DNA of 64,000 nt, taken from the NCBI GenBank assembly GCA_019639135.1, contig JAHBSL010000017.1, forward strand, positions 1 through 64,000. The letters run 5' to 3'. The DNA comes from Acidobacteriota bacterium. GTDB lineage: Bacteria > Acidobacteriota > Blastocatellia > Pyrinomonadales > Pyrinomonadaceae. The notes beneath the pieces are model-generated. The model saw nothing but the letters and a program-made list of their open reading frames with translations, had not been told where the DNA came from and ran no database searches. The position numbers were made by a program, and so were the translations under genes. The first letter of the stretch is position 1, and each line of letters begins with the position of its first letter. Of the stretch, positions 45,974 through 55,264 are shown piece after piece.

Positions 45974-46052
45974 ATGGAAGCACCTCTTTCGCTGTGGAAA
46001 TACCTTCTTGTGCTAGATTACGCTGGGCGAACGGAAAAAGTTCTGTCTCAAT

Positions 46053-46724
46053 CTAAGCGATAGCGAGCCGAAACCCCAAGTCGATATCAAACGACGGTGC
46101 GTATTCAATATGCAGAACGCGGCGCGGCCGGTCGCTTGTGCATTTTGACGAAGCGTGGACGATCAACGGACGCATCGCAATGACGCCGCCTTTTCCTAGC
46201 GTGCAGGTAACTTGCGGCCCATAAGTTACGACCCTATCGATCTCCTTGTCTGATAATCGTTCTTTGTGCGAGCCGGGGATGAGACGTAGCGGGCCGTTGT
46301 CCGGTCCCGAATCATCGATGTGAATACGAAGGGCAACTATCTCGCGAAGCACTCTTGCCGGAGCCTGGCAAAAGGTAATTCCGTCTTTCATCGCCGCAGT
46401 TCCCCAGTCATTAGAACTCGGCGGCCGGACCACGGGAAGGGCAGTGTCCTGGTGCCATGCGACAAGCCAATTTGCCTTGCCCGCTTTGTTAAAGAGCGTC
46501 GCTTTGAAGGGTATCAAACGCTTGCCGGCAATATTCTCGACAAGCTCCGTCAGCCGCGGGTCGCAAGCCAAACTGCGAACTGCGGGGTCTGCCATAAGGT
46601 GGCGATAGCCCGGCCGCTCCGGCTCGGCATTCAGCACCCCGAGCCGCTCAATAAACGAATCCATTTCGGCGGTCTCGAAGACCTTTTCTGCAATGAAATA
46701 ACCATTTTCTGAGAAGTTAGTCAC
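46053..46724 (-). CDS. Phytanoyl-CoA dioxygenase (PhyH)-family protein
   Basis: A 223-residue non-heme Fe(II)/2-oxoglutarate oxygenase of the PhyH family. The iron motif HxD is in AWHQDTALP (about residue 93); the distal His lies in LIVHASSK, followed by the Arg likely to bind 2-oxoglutarate (DRPRRVLHIEY); GPLRLIPGSHKERL is family-typical. The substrate is unknown; this small bacterial group includes hydroxylases of lipids, amino acids and antibiotics. The start is a GTG without a strong ribosome site. Confidence 0.8.
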   Translation of the reverse strand: MTNFSENGYFIAEKVFETAEMDSFIERLGVLNAEPERPGYRHLMADPAVRSLACDPRLTELVENIAGKRLIPFKATLFNKAGKANWLVAWHQDTALPVVRPPSSNDWGTAAMKDGITFCQAPARVLREIVALRIHIDDSGPDNGPLRLIPGSHKERLSDKEIDRVVTYGPQVTCTLGKGGVIAMRPLIVHASSKCTSDRPRRVLHIEYAPSFDIDLGFRLAIA

Positions 46725-46744
46725 TAAAGCGAATCCGCGGTCAT

Positions 46745-48244
46745 CTACATTCGGTTTTGGGCAAGGATCTGCCGTAGAGCTTCGGCGTCGCTTTCCGGAA
46801 GCGGCGTATCTGCATTTTCCTGAAGATCAGAAAGGTTTGCGAGTGCGATGGCACGGCTACTTTCGCCGCGGATATCGGCGATGAAGCCGAGTGCGGCGGA
46901 GGCGGTTTCGCTTGCCCGGGCGTCTTGCCTGAGAGCACGCAAGCGTTTCGCGGCCTCGATAACGGCGTTCGCCCGTGCGGTCAGTTGCGGCACCTCTTCG
47001 GCGAGCTCGACCGCATCATTTAGCAGCGTGATGGCAAGTTCATCGCGGCTTTCGCGTTTAGCAGCGTCGCTCATCCCGATCATGGCGATCATCCGGTCGT
47101 AAGGTTCGCCGATCGCCCGCATCGCCTGCTCGGCCTGCTCGTCGCTTCCGCGAGCGGTCAGCACCTGCGCCACCTGCGAGAGTGCGGACATCGAATAATC
47201 GTGGTCGTCTATCGCCTCGGCGATCTCTATCGCCCGCTCGCCTTTCTCAAAGCCCGCAAATTGGGCCGCGATCGAGCCGAATAGGACATACTTCGCCTTG
47301 CTGTCGCGGGTCTCGGTGTCCTTTTGCGAACGCAGCACCTCGTAAGCCTCGTCGAGCGCCTCGAGGGCTTCGTCCTTCTCGTCCCGCCGCCAATATTCGC
47401 GGGCAAAGCCAAGCAGCGTATTCGCGATCTGCGTCTTATCGGCAACCGCATCGAGCGTCCGGTCGGCGAGGTCAACGCTCCCGGCACGCATCAGCCCCTG
47501 GGCAATGGCCGCGATCAGCGCATCGCGATGGACGTTGTCGAGCTCCTCGGCAAAAACGCGGGCACGCTCAAATGTCTCGATCGCCTTGTCGCCCCGTTTG
47601 GCGTCGATGAAAGCATTGCCGATATCGGTCAGCACGCGGATCCGCTCTTCCTCATGCTCTATCTCAAGCCCGAGCGAGGCGGCGGATTCGAGATACTCGG
47701 CCGCCTTCAAATGGTCATCTTTCGCAAGCCGCATCGCCGCCATCGCCATCAGTGCCGCAGCCGACGACGACGGATAATCGATCGATGCGAGTGTCTCCGT
47801 TGCAGCATCTTCGTCGCCCGATTCGGCCTGTTTTACGGCGATGCCGGCAAGCACCTCGTCCGGGTGCAGGACCTCGGCTGCGATCTCGCGTGCCTTTTGG
47901 AGGTCGCCTTTCCCGGCCTTGATCAGAGCGATCGCCTCCCTTGCCTGCGACTGCAGCCCGTATTCCTCGATCGCATCGGCAATCTGCATCGCGTATTCGT
48001 CGTCGTCGAGCTCGGCGCACTTTGCCGCCACCGCGATGAGCAGCCGGTCGCGGACGTGCGGGTCATCGACCGTATCGGCAAGCCCGGCCGCAAGATCGAC
48101 CTCGCCCCTCGCGAGAAAACGCGGCACCACCGCCGAGATCGCCTCAGAGCGGTCATCGCTCTGCGGCATCCGCTCCGCGATAAAAGCCGCCGCCGCCAAT
48201 AGGTCCGCCTCAGCCGCAGCCCTTGTAACAAATCTTTCAGACAT
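46745..48244 (-). CDS. Acidic helical-repeat (TPR-like) protein
   Basis: A 499-residue, strongly acidic, Ala-rich protein made of paired helices of about 33-35 residues repeating along the whole length, the pattern of an alpha-solenoid/TPR array. No signal peptide and no catalytic motif. Solenoids of this kind bind other proteins. It is followed 20 bases later by the PhyH gene on the same strand, so the two may be cotranscribed. Its partner is unknown. Confidence 0.7.
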   Translation of the reverse strand: MSERFVTRAAAEADLLAAAAFIAERMPQSDDRSEAISAVVPRFLARGEVDLAAGLADTVDDPHVRDRLLIAVAAKCAELDDDEYAMQIADAIEEYGLQSQAREAIALIKAGKGDLQKAREIAAEVLHPDEVLAGIAVKQAESGDEDAATETLASIDYPSSSAAALMAMAAMRLAKDDHLKAAEYLESAASLGLEIEHEEERIRVLTDIGNAFIDAKRGDKAIETFERARVFAEELDNVHRDALIAAIAQGLMRAGSVDLADRTLDAVADKTQIANTLLGFAREYWRRDEKDEALEALDEAYEVLRSQKDTETRDSKAKYVLFGSIAAQFAGFEKGERAIEIAEAIDDHDYSMSALSQVAQVLTARGSDEQAEQAMRAIGEPYDRMIAMIGMSDAAKRESRDELAITLLNDAVELAEEVPQLTARANAVIEAAKRLRALRQDARASETASAALGFIADIRGESSRAIALANLSDLQENADTPLPESDAEALRQILAQNRM

Positions 48245-48248
48245 AAAG

Positions 48249-48283
48249 TAATTGAGAAATGATAATTGAGAAATGATAGATGA
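48249..48283. repeat. Left flanking repeat of S23 gene
   Basis: Thirty-five bases of AT-rich words (TAATTGAGAAATGATA repeated twice). Its imperfect reverse complement stands at 48749-48783 on the other side of the four-helix-bundle gene, with the outer six and inner eleven bases identical. Confidence 0.75.
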
Positions 48284-48313
48284 AAATTTTCGCCACGACC
48301 GCGTTCATCAAAC

Positions 48314-48694
48314 TCAGGGTTGATTCAGCTTTGCTTTGGAGGTCTTGATGGCTGCCGTTAGCATTCGCTGAAGTTCTTCGCACTCGGCGATGAGCGGTGC
48401 AGACTGATCTGGCGATATGAGCAGGCTGTCTCGCAGCAATCGCAGCCAGTAGTTCGTTTCGAAGGCCTCTTTGTTTGCGATCGAAAGTTTATGTATAAAA
48501 TCCGCAGTCGACTGACCTTGAAAAGCCTCCTCGATGTTCGCTCCGATCGATGTTCCGGAGCGCATCACCTGCCTTGAAAGCACAAACTCCTTGTGCTCGG
48601 CTACGAGGTACCTGCTTAAATTGACGATCCGCAAAGCAAACGAATACGACTTTACCTTTAAGTGGTTAACTTTCGTGCCAGCATCATTGGACAT
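48314..48694 (-). CDS. Four-helix-bundle protein (S23/23S-IVS type)
   Basis: A 126-residue protein of the family first seen in 23S rRNA intervening sequences. It has the characteristic LSRQVMRSGTSIGANIEEA segment, AFQGQSTADFIHKLSIA and the motif ETNYWLRLL. ATG 48694 gives the normal family length; an in-frame GTG at 48736 would add 14 residues. Similar proteins form pentameric bundles and are related to the Avd protein of diversity-generating retroelements, but none of the other parts are here. It is bracketed by 35-bp inverted repeats, like a small cassette. Confidence 0.85.
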   Translation of the reverse strand: MSNDAGTKVNHLKVKSYSFALRIVNLSRYLVAEHKEFVLSRQVMRSGTSIGANIEEAFQGQSTADFIHKLSIANKEAFETNYWLRLLRDSLLISPDQSAPLIAECEELQRMLTAAIKTSKAKLNQP

Positions 48695-48748
48695 CTTTAA
48701 TAAGCAACCGACATTACGATAATCGCGGGGAATCACCCCAACCCCGCC

Positions 48749-48783
48749 TCATCTATCATTTATCATCTCTCATCTATCAATTA
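48749..48783. repeat. Right flanking repeat of S23 gene
   Basis: Mirror copy of the 48249-48283 repeat (TCATCTATCATTTATCATC words). It runs into the last codon of the following HAD hydrolase gene. Between it and the S23 gene there is a further GGGG-N5-CCCC hairpin (48727-48739). Confidence 0.75.
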
Positions 48784-49473
48784 CCCAAACACGCGGCGGA
48801 GCGATTCGGGCATCCAGTCATCGAGCCGTTTGGCGACGGCATCTGCCCCCGCGGCACGCAGTTCATCGGCCGAGACCGTGTTCGCCACGCCGAGCACCGG
48901 AAGATCGGCGGCCTTTCCGGCCTTTACTCCTGCGGGCGAATCTTCGATCACGAGGCAATCTTCGTGAACCATCGGCAGTCCGCCCTTCGCCACGCGTGCC
49001 AGATCGATCTGCCGAAAGCCCTCGCGGTAGCAGGTCGGATCGGGCTTGTAGGTGTGAATGTCTTCGGCGGTCAGGACGACCGAGAAATACGGCCCGAGCC
49101 CGGTCAGGTCGAGAACAAGCTCGATCTCCTCTCGCTTTGCCATGCTGACGATGCCGAGGTCGAGCTCGGTTGCGGTCTTCTTGATGAAGTTCTCAACGCC
49201 CTCAAAAAGCGGCACGCTCTGCTGCACGCTCTCCCGCCAGCGGGCCGTTTTCGCTCCGGCGACCGAGTCGATCTCGTCTTCCGAGATCTCCTTCCCGGCG
49301 GCCTCAAAGACCGACCGGACAAACACGCGGTCGTTCATCCCCATCCGCGCGTAATAATCCTCGTCGGTCAGGTCGATGCCGTAAGGCTTCATCACCTCGC
49401 GATATGCCTCACACTGCACCTGCTCGTCGTCAATAACGACGCCGTTCCAATCCATCAAAACTGCTTTGATCAT
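48781..49473 (-). CDS. HAD-superfamily hydrolase (beta-phosphoglucomutase-like)
   Basis: A 230-residue HAD phosphatase. Motif I reads MDWNGVVID: the nucleophile Asp8 is kept but the second Asp is Asn10, an unusual change that would weaken the acid/base step. Motif II is SMAKRE, the motif III Lys is in TYKPDP, and motif IV is VIEDSPAG. The cap of subclass IA (about 18-85) is helical. The substrate is unknown. Upstream of it lies the 21-bp tandem array. Confidence 0.82.
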   Translation of the reverse strand: MIKAVLMDWNGVVIDDEQVQCEAYREVMKPYGIDLTDEDYYARMGMNDRVFVRSVFEAAGKEISEDEIDSVAGAKTARWRESVQQSVPLFEGVENFIKKTATELDLGIVSMAKREEIELVLDLTGLGPYFSVVLTAEDIHTYKPDPTCYREGFRQIDLARVAKGGLPMVHEDCLVIEDSPAGVKAGKAADLPVLGVANTVSADELRAAGADAVAKRLDDWMPESLRRVFG

Positions 49474-49545
49474 AAATTTGTACTATTTCGATACAATTCC
49501 GGCCGCTTTTCGGTGAAAATGCGACGAAATTCAGCCTACATTTCA

Positions 49546-49818
49546 CGATTGTTTGCCGCGCACTCGCGAATGTTTGCCGCGCACTCGCGAATGTTTGCCG
49601 CACACTCACGAATGTTTCTCTACGCATAGCGATTGTTACGCTACGCATAGCGATTGTTACGCTACGCATCGCGATTGTTACGCTACGCATCGCGATTGTT
49701 TCACTACGCATAGCGATTGTTACGCTACGCATCGCGAATGTTTCGCTACGCCTTGCAAATGTTTCTCTTCTCCTCGCGATTGTAAGCGTACATTCGACGG
49801 TTGTAACGGCTGAATCTT
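49546..49818. repeat. Array of about thirteen 21-bp tandem repeats
   Basis: Units begin at 49546 and repeat every 21 bases to about 49818, each starting CGA(A/T)TGTT. Units 1-3 form one subtype (GCCGCGCACTCG), 5-9 another (ACGCTACGCAT-AG or -CG), units 10-13 are degenerate. Neighbouring units pair as TAGCG-N7-CGCTA hairpins. There are no spacers, so this is not CRISPR. The period is a multiple of three and leaves reading frames open on both strands; on the minus strand the heptad would read TIAMRSV. It fills most of the 364-base gap between the HAD and FAD-oxidase genes. Confidence 0.9.
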
Positions 49819-49837
49819 CGACCGGGAATCGCCCGGA

Positions 49838-51361
49838 TCACACGAATTTTGCGTCAAACATATTCCCGCGGCCGAAGATTCCCTTCGGATCGAAGGCCTT
49901 TTTCAGTTCGGCCATTTCGTTCAGGTACCGCTCGCCCATCGCGACGTAAAGATACTTCGATTTCAGCTTCCCGATGCCGTGCTCGGCCGAAACGCAGCCG
50001 CCGAGCATGATCGATTGGGCGACAAAACGCCCGTAAATATGCCGCGAACGCGTCGCCTCTTCGTCCGTTTTCGGCAGAAGGTTCGCGTGCAGATGGCAAT
50101 CGCCGATGTGGCCGAAGATGACGTAGTCGATGCCGCTCGCGTCGAGCATTTCCTTCTGAAACTTCAGGAAACCGGCGAAATTCTCGTCCGGCACGGCCAT
50201 GTCGGTCCCAATCTTTCTCTGCTTGTTGCGGACGACGTGCTCGTTGACCGCCACCGGCAATGCATGCCGAAATGCCCGCAGCTTTTCGCGGTCGGCATCG
50301 GTCGTCGTAAACCACGAGCGGTCGATGTCCGCACTGTGCCGCTCGAGCATTTCGTTCCAAGCCTCGAACAAAGCGTCCTCTGTCTCGGCCGTCGTCTCCT
50401 GCTCGAAATAGACGGCACCCGCCATCGCCTCCGGCGTTTCGGGAAACTTCTCGCGGATAAAACTCAAAGCCCGGTCATCGAAATACTCAACCAAACTTGC
50501 CGAAGCCCGCACGTCAGTAAGGGCGTTTCCGCCATTTGCAGAAGCCCGCACGTCAGTAAGGGCGTTTCCTCGACTCGCCGCCTTTACCTCATCTACAAAC
50601 CCCAGCAGATCGCCGTGCTTCTCAAAGAACACAACCCCGGAGAAAAAACCCTCCGGCTTCGGCACAAGCCGCAGCTCGATCTCCGCGATCACGCCGAGCG
50701 TGCCCTCGCTGCCGATGAAAAGGTCGATCGCGTCGAGCGGCGTCTCGTTGAAATATCCGCTGACGTTCTTCCGCACATTCGGCCGCTTATACGTCGGCAC
50801 TTTCGCCGATATCTTTTTGCCGCTCTCCGTCGTCAGCTCGACCCGGCCGTCGGCGTTCGAAAACACCTCGCCGCGACCGAGCTTCAACACATCTCCATCC
50901 GCCAGCACGACGGTCAACGCACTGACAAACTCACGCGTCGAGCCGTACTTAAAGCTCCTCGCACCTGATGCATTGGTCGCGACCGTCCCGCCGATCTGGC
51001 AACTCCATTCGGTCGGGTCCGGCGGATAATAGAGCCCTTCGGCCTCGACCGCCTTTTGCAGATCCGCGAGCACGACGCCCGGCTCAACGACTGCCTTCAA
51101 TGCAGCTTTATCGATACTCTTGATCTTGTTCAACCGCTCAAGCGATACTACCCAACCGCCGAACGGCACCGCACCGCCGACCGTCCCGGTCCGAGCACCC
51201 GAGATCGTGACCGATGCTCCGGCCTCGTTCGCCTCGCGGAGCACGTCGGCGACCTCATCGACCGTCTCCGGCACAAACAGCCGCTCCGCATGCCCGCCGG
51301 GCATGTTGCTCGCATCGGTTAAATAATTTTGCAGGTCCTCAACCTGCGTCTTCACTTGCAC
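49838..51361 (-). CDS. FAD-linked oxidase (glycolate/D-lactate dehydrogenase-like)
   Basis: A 507-residue GlcD/Dld-type flavoenzyme that oxidises a 2-hydroxy acid. The PCMH FAD domain (about 25-220) carries VTISGARTGTVGGAVP and CQIGGTVATNASGARS; the C-terminal substrate domain has IFGHIGDCHLHANLLP and SAEHGIGKLK. Two identical 29-bp repeats insert GNALTDVRAS-type residues twice at about residues 264-287. D-lactate released by MurQ is an attractive substrate, but it is 7 kb from the salvage genes and that is inference. The GTG start is weakly supported. Confidence 0.87.
   Translation of the reverse strand: MQVKTQVEDLQNYLTDASNMPGGHAERLFVPETVDEVADVLREANEAGASVTISGARTGTVGGAVPFGGWVVSLERLNKIKSIDKAALKAVVEPGVVLADLQKAVEAEGLYYPPDPTEWSCQIGGTVATNASGARSFKYGSTREFVSALTVVLADGDVLKLGRGEVFSNADGRVELTTESGKKISAKVPTYKRPNVRKNVSGYFNETPLDAIDLFIGSEGTLGVIAEIELRLVPKPEGFFSGVVFFEKHGDLLGFVDEVKAASRGNALTDVRASANGGNALTDVRASASLVEYFDDRALSFIREKFPETPEAMAGAVYFEQETTAETEDALFEAWNEMLERHSADIDRSWFTTTDADREKLRAFRHALPVAVNEHVVRNKQRKIGTDMAVPDENFAGFLKFQKEMLDASGIDYVIFGHIGDCHLHANLLPKTDEEATRSRHIYGRFVAQSIMLGGCVSAEHGIGKLKSKYLYVAMGERYLNEMAELKKAFDPKGIFGRGNMFDAKFV
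50502..50569. repeat. Two 29-bp identical repeats inside FAD oxidase
   Basis: GAAGCCCGCACGTCAGTAAG plus GGCGTTTCC occurs at 50502-50530 and identically at 50541-50569, offset 39 bases (13 codons). The reading frame is kept. The copies are identical while the flanks are not, so the insertion looks recent. Confidence 0.92.
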
Positions 51362-51371
51362 AAGAAAATTC

Positions 51372-51443
51372 TAACGCAAAGTCGCAAAGTCGCGAAGACG
51401 CACTGGCAATACAAAATCATTGCGACCTTGCGGCTTTGCGTTA
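51372..51443. repeat. 22-bp inverted repeat of CGCAAAG words
   Basis: Left arm 51372-51393 and right arm 51422-51443 match at 20 of 22 positions after reverse complementing, with a 28-base loop. It lies between the FAD-oxidase start and the end of uvrB, and could also act as a terminator for uvrB. Confidence 0.85.
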
Positions 51444-51464
51444 AAGATGAGCGTTCAAAAGGCG

Positions 51465-53453
51465 TTACCTGTACTCGAGTTCCCGTTCGCGGAGATATTT
51501 CAGCTTGTCCCGTATTTCCGCGGCCCGTTCGAACTTCATCTCCTTCGCCGCGGCGCGCATATCCGCCTCGAGTTGGCCGATCGTTTCCTTGAGTTGCTTG
51601 GGCGAATATTCCTCGATGCCTTCAATGTCGAGCGGCACCTTGAAGTAATCCGCCTCGTATGCCGTAACAAGCGTCGCCTCTATCGGCTTAACGATCGTCG
51701 TCGGCGTTATGCCGTGTTCCGTGTTGTACGCTTCCTGTATCGCCCGACGACGATTGGTTTCGCTAATCGCATAGTCCATCGACTTCGTTATCTTGTCCGC
51801 ATAAAGTATCGCCTTGCCGCCCGCATTTCTTGCCGCCCGGCCGATCGTCTGGATCAGCGACCGCTCAGACCGCAGAAAACCTTCCTTATCAGCATCGAGA
51901 ATCGCGACCAGCGAGACTTCCGGCAGGTCAAGCCCCTCGCGGAGCAGGTTGATGCCGACCAGCACATCGAACTCGCCCCGCCTCAGGTCGCGGAGTATCT
52001 TGATGCGGTCGAGCGTCTCGATGTCGCTGTGCAGATAGGTGACCCGCACGCCGACCTCGGCGAAATATTCGCTCAGGTTCTCGGCCATCCGCTTTGTGAG
52101 TGTGGTGACGAGAACGCGTTCGTTCCGCTCTGCCCGGACGCGGCATTCCTCAAGAAGGTCGTCGATCTGCCCCTTGACCGGCCGTACCTCTACGACCGGG
52201 TCAAGCAGTCCCGTCGGCCGGATGATCTGCTCGATCACCTCACCCTCGGTTTTCTCCAATTCAAACGGCCCGGGCGTCGCCGAGACATAGATCGTCTGCC
52301 CGCGGCGTTCTTCAAATTCGCCAAAATTGAGCGGCCGGTTGTCGCGTGCCGAGGGTAGCCGAAAGCCGTACTCGACGAGTGTCCCCTTTCGCGATTGGTC
52401 GCCTTTGAACATCGCCCCAAGCTGCGGGATCGTCTGGTGCGATTCATCGATCACCATCAACGCATCTTTCGGCAAATAGTCGAGCAGCGTCGGCGGCGGC
52501 TCGCCCGGCTTCTTGCCCGTCAGGTGCCGCGAGTAATTCTCGATGCCGCGGCAAAAGCCCATTTCCTTGATCATCTCGAGGTCATACATCGTCCGCTGAT
52601 GCAGCCGCTGTGCCTCGACTATCTTGCCCGCTTCGACCAGCACCTTTTCATGCTCGTCGAGTTCGGCCCGGATCGTCTTTACGGCACGCTTGATCGTGTC
52701 TTTCGACATCACATAGTGCGTTTTCGGGTAGATCGGCAGCCGCGAATCGTGCTTGAACAGCACCTCGCCAAGCAGCGGATCGATGGTCGCGATCGAATCG
52801 ATCTCATCGCCCCAAAACTCGATCCTGTAGGCCTGGTCCTGATAGCTCGGATAGACCTCGACCACGTCGCCGCGGACGCGGAAGGTGCCGCGTTCGAAAT
52901 CGACGTTCACCCGCTCATACTGAAGCTCGACCAGCTTCTGCAGAAAGTCCTCGCGGCGAATCTGCTGCCCGGGCTCGATGAACATCAGCATCCCGAAATA
53001 TGCATCCGGGTCGCCAAGGCCGTAAATGCACGAAACCGACGCAACAACGATCACGTCCCGCCGCTCGAACAAAGCTCGCGTTGCCGAGAGCCGCAGCCGG
53101 TCGATCTCGTCATTGATCGTCGCTTCTTTTTCAATATAAAGATCGGCCGCCGGCACGTAGGCCTCGGGCTGGTAGTAGTCGTAGTACGAAACGAAATATT
53201 CGACCGCATTCTCCGGAAAGAACGTCTTGAATTCCTGATAAAGCTGTGCCGCGAGTGTCTTGTTGTGTGCCAGCACGAGCGTCGGCCGCTGCGTCTGCTG
53301 GATCAGATTCGCGATCGTGAAGGTCTTTCCCGATCCCGTAATACCAAGCAGAACCTGGTCTTTGGCACCGCCATTTATCCCCTCGACCAGCTGCCGGATC
53401 GCCTCCGGCTGATCGCCCTTCGGCGTGTTTTCACTTATGAGACGAAATTGCAT
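51465..53453 (-). CDS. uvrB: Excinuclease ABC subunit B
   Basis: A 662-residue DNA-damage helicase-like subunit of nucleotide excision repair. Walker A GITGSGKT is at residues 37-44; the beta-hairpin region [10 protein letters not shown] is near 92; the DESH Walker B is in MVIDESHQT; the helicase motif QTIGRAARN is present; a UVR domain for UvrC/UvrA contact closes the protein (about 622-657). Length and ends are normal. No LexA-type box is evident upstream. Confidence 0.97.
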   Translation of the reverse strand: MQFRLISENTPKGDQPEAIRQLVEGINGGAKDQVLLGITGSGKTFTIANLIQQTQRPTLVLAHNKTLAAQLYQEFKTFFPENAVEYFVSYYDYYQPEAYVPAADLYIEKEATINDEIDRLRLSATRALFERRDVIVVASVSCIYGLGDPDAYFGMLMFIEPGQQIRREDFLQKLVELQYERVNVDFERGTFRVRGDVVEVYPSYQDQAYRIEFWGDEIDSIATIDPLLGEVLFKHDSRLPIYPKTHYVMSKDTIKRAVKTIRAELDEHEKVLVEAGKIVEAQRLHQRTMYDLEMIKEMGFCRGIENYSRHLTGKKPGEPPPTLLDYLPKDALMVIDESHQTIPQLGAMFKGDQSRKGTLVEYGFRLPSARDNRPLNFGEFEERRGQTIYVSATPGPFELEKTEGEVIEQIIRPTGLLDPVVEVRPVKGQIDDLLEECRVRAERNERVLVTTLTKRMAENLSEYFAEVGVRVTYLHSDIETLDRIKILRDLRRGEFDVLVGINLLREGLDLPEVSLVAILDADKEGFLRSERSLIQTIGRAARNAGGKAILYADKITKSMDYAISETNRRRAIQEAYNTEHGITPTTIVKPIEATLVTAYEADYFKVPLDIEGIEEYSPKQLKETIGQLEADMRAAAKEMKFERAAEIRDKLKYLRERELEYR

Positions 53454-53526
53454 TTCTTAGATGATACCGAATTCCGGCCCCAGATGAAAAGCATTCACAA
53501 CCTGGGAACTTAAGGTTATACTAAGA

Positions 53527-53610
53527 ATGATGAATTCTATGCTTGAAAGCGTAGAGCAGGCCGCGAAGCTCCTAGCCATTCCTTACTCCCCGTTCGTGTC
53601 TTTTGCATAA
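53527..53610 (+). pseudogene. Possible truncated excisionase-type HTH fragment
   Basis: A 27-codon ORF whose middle, ESVEQAAKLLAIP, looks like the first helix-turn of MerR/excisionase HTH_17 proteins, then breaks off into unrelated residues and stops 6 bases before the CSLREA gene start. It is too short to fold alone; probably a relic. Confidence 0.25.
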
Positions 53611-53615
53611 GTTAA

Positions 53616-55013
53616 ATGAAAATCCATACCTATCATTTCAGCAAACTTCTGTTGTTGTTTCTCGGCTTTTTCTTCGCCCTTTCGTCCGACGTGAGCGGGA
53701 CAATACTACGGGTTACGACCCTCGAAGATACTGACGATGGTGTTTGCGATGCACACTGCAGCCTCCGCGAGGCGGTCAATACGTCATCGAACGACGACAC
53801 CGTCATCTTCGATCCCTCTTTGCGCGGCGGGACGATTCACCTTAAGAATACTTTAACGTTCAAGAATCAGGTGCTGACTGTCGATGGACCTAACCGTCGG
53901 CGGATCACCCTTAAGGGAAACAATACCTTTCGAATTTTATATGTCGGCGGCACCGGTCAATTTCGTAAAGAGGTGGCGATCGATGGTTTGATCATTCGTG
54001 ATGGTGCTGATCCAGGCGGTCGCGGCGGCGGTATCTACCTGGACTCCTTCGCAACACTCTTTCTTACTGACTGCCTGATCACCAACAACCGTGCTGCCTT
54101 TGGCGGCGGTATCCGTTCGTTTCTTGGCTACCTGCGAATTAAAGACTGCACTATCGCAAACAATACGAGCGACGGCCCGGGTGGCGGAGCCGGCATTGAA
54201 GCCCGAATGGATGGCGGGAATATGGAGATCGTCAACAGCACGATAACAGGCAACGTTGCAATGGACGGCACGGGTGGAATTAGACTGACTGTTCGAGAGG
54301 CGATGACCATGATAAACAGTACGGTGGTCGATAATCATTCGTTCGGTACCGGTAATGCTCGAGTCGGGGGTATTTATACCGAAGGGACTGGGGTAGGGGG
54401 AATCTTCAACTCGATCATTGCCCGCAATACCGGCGAGATACCGGACCTCAGGCTGGGTTCGGGATATCACAATTTGATCGGAAATGGTTACGGGTCGTTC
54501 TGCGAAGCAGGAACTTGCCCCGGAAGCATCGTTGGAACACCTCAGAACCCTATCGACCCGATGCTTGCACCTCTGACAGACAACGGTCGTGGGCTTCCGA
54601 CCTTTTCGGCACTACCAGCCAGCCCCGCGATAAATGCTGGTAACGGCATCGTAGTTCCTGGCTTTTTTGCTGATTTCTCTACAGACCAGTTGGGGTTTAC
54701 CCGGATCGCAAACAAGGTCATCGACCTCGGCTCGGTCGAGTTTGGTGCGACGCCGGTTGCGAAACTCTCCGAAGTTCGCGGGCGTGTCGTTACCGCGACC
54801 GGACGTGGAGTTTCCGGGGCCCGTCTTATCCTGACAGATGGCAAGGGAGAGTTAAGGTACGCAATGACAAACTCCTCCGGCTACTATCGCTTCGGCGGGA
54901 TCGCTCCGGATGAGACGGTAACCGTTGAGGTCGCGGGAAAGCGGCATCGGTCTTCCCCGCAAACGCTTTTCGTCGAAGAGGAACGTGAATACCTCGACTT
55001 CAGAGTGGACTGA
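53616..55013 (+). CDS. Secreted CSLREA-domain beta-helix protein
   Basis: A 465-residue exported protein. The signal peptide (about 1-30) precedes the CSLREA motif (DAHCSLREAVN, about residue 50), a right-handed parallel beta-helix made of short repeats such as GGGIYLDS, GGGIRSF and GGGAGIEAR (about 60-370), and a C-terminal carboxypeptidase-regulatory-like Ig fold (about 380-465; VRGRVVTATGRGVSGARLIL). Such proteins are surface or secreted and may bind carbohydrate or adhere. It is isolated, with no signal for C-terminal sorting that I recognise. Confidence 0.85.
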   Translation: MKIHTYHFSKLLLLFLGFFFALSSDVSGTILRVTTLEDTDDGVCDAHCSLREAVNTSSNDDTVIFDPSLRGGTIHLKNTLTFKNQVLTVDGPNRRRITLKGNNTFRILYVGGTGQFRKEVAIDGLIIRDGADPGGRGGGIYLDSFATLFLTDCLITNNRAAFGGGIRSFLGYLRIKDCTIANNTSDGPGGGAGIEARMDGGNMEIVNSTITGNVAMDGTGGIRLTVREAMTMINSTVVDNHSFGTGNARVGGIYTEGTGVGGIFNSIIARNTGEIPDLRLGSGYHNLIGNGYGSFCEAGTCPGSIVGTPQNPIDPMLAPLTDNGRGLPTFSALPASPAINAGNGIVVPGFFADFSTDQLGFTRIANKVIDLGSVEFGATPVAKLSEVRGRVVTATGRGVSGARLILTDGKGELRYAMTNSSGYYRFGGIAPDETVTVEVAGKRHRSSPQTLFVEEEREYLDFRVD

Positions 55014-55264
55014 TAGATAAGATTTTGATTCTTTCGAAGAACGAAAGCCCTTCACCATGCCTGGGATTACCTCACCTCGATCGCTGTACCATTAAACTGC
55101 TGCGTTTTCGCTCGGACCGCGACCCCTGATCGCGGCGACGCTGATGAATCGGTTCCAACGCTACCCTTTTCCATTTGCCTGACCTGAAGATCGAACCCGG
55201 ACCGCTTTACCTCTTTTGCGAATCGTTATAAGGTAAGGACTTTGTTCTTCCCGCGCGTCTTCAC
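55014..55264. other. Intergenic region before purC, no gene seen
   Basis: A 251-base gap. I find no ORF, RNA fold or repeat worth naming apart from a short dyad around 55120-55139 (CGCGACCCCTGATCGCGG). It presumably holds the purC promoter. Confidence 0.4.

Noticed and set aside
48314..48694. Diversity-generating retroelement accessory (Avd)
   Set aside because: No reverse transcriptase, template repeat or variable repeat near it; the S23 family is the better match.
49430..49732. Heptad-repeat protein gene
   Set aside because: The frame is open only because the period is 21; no good ribosome site, and it overlaps the HAD gene start. Kept as a finding, not called as a gene.
49546..49818. CRISPR array
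   Set aside because: Units are contiguous, with no unique spacers, and no cas genes are present.
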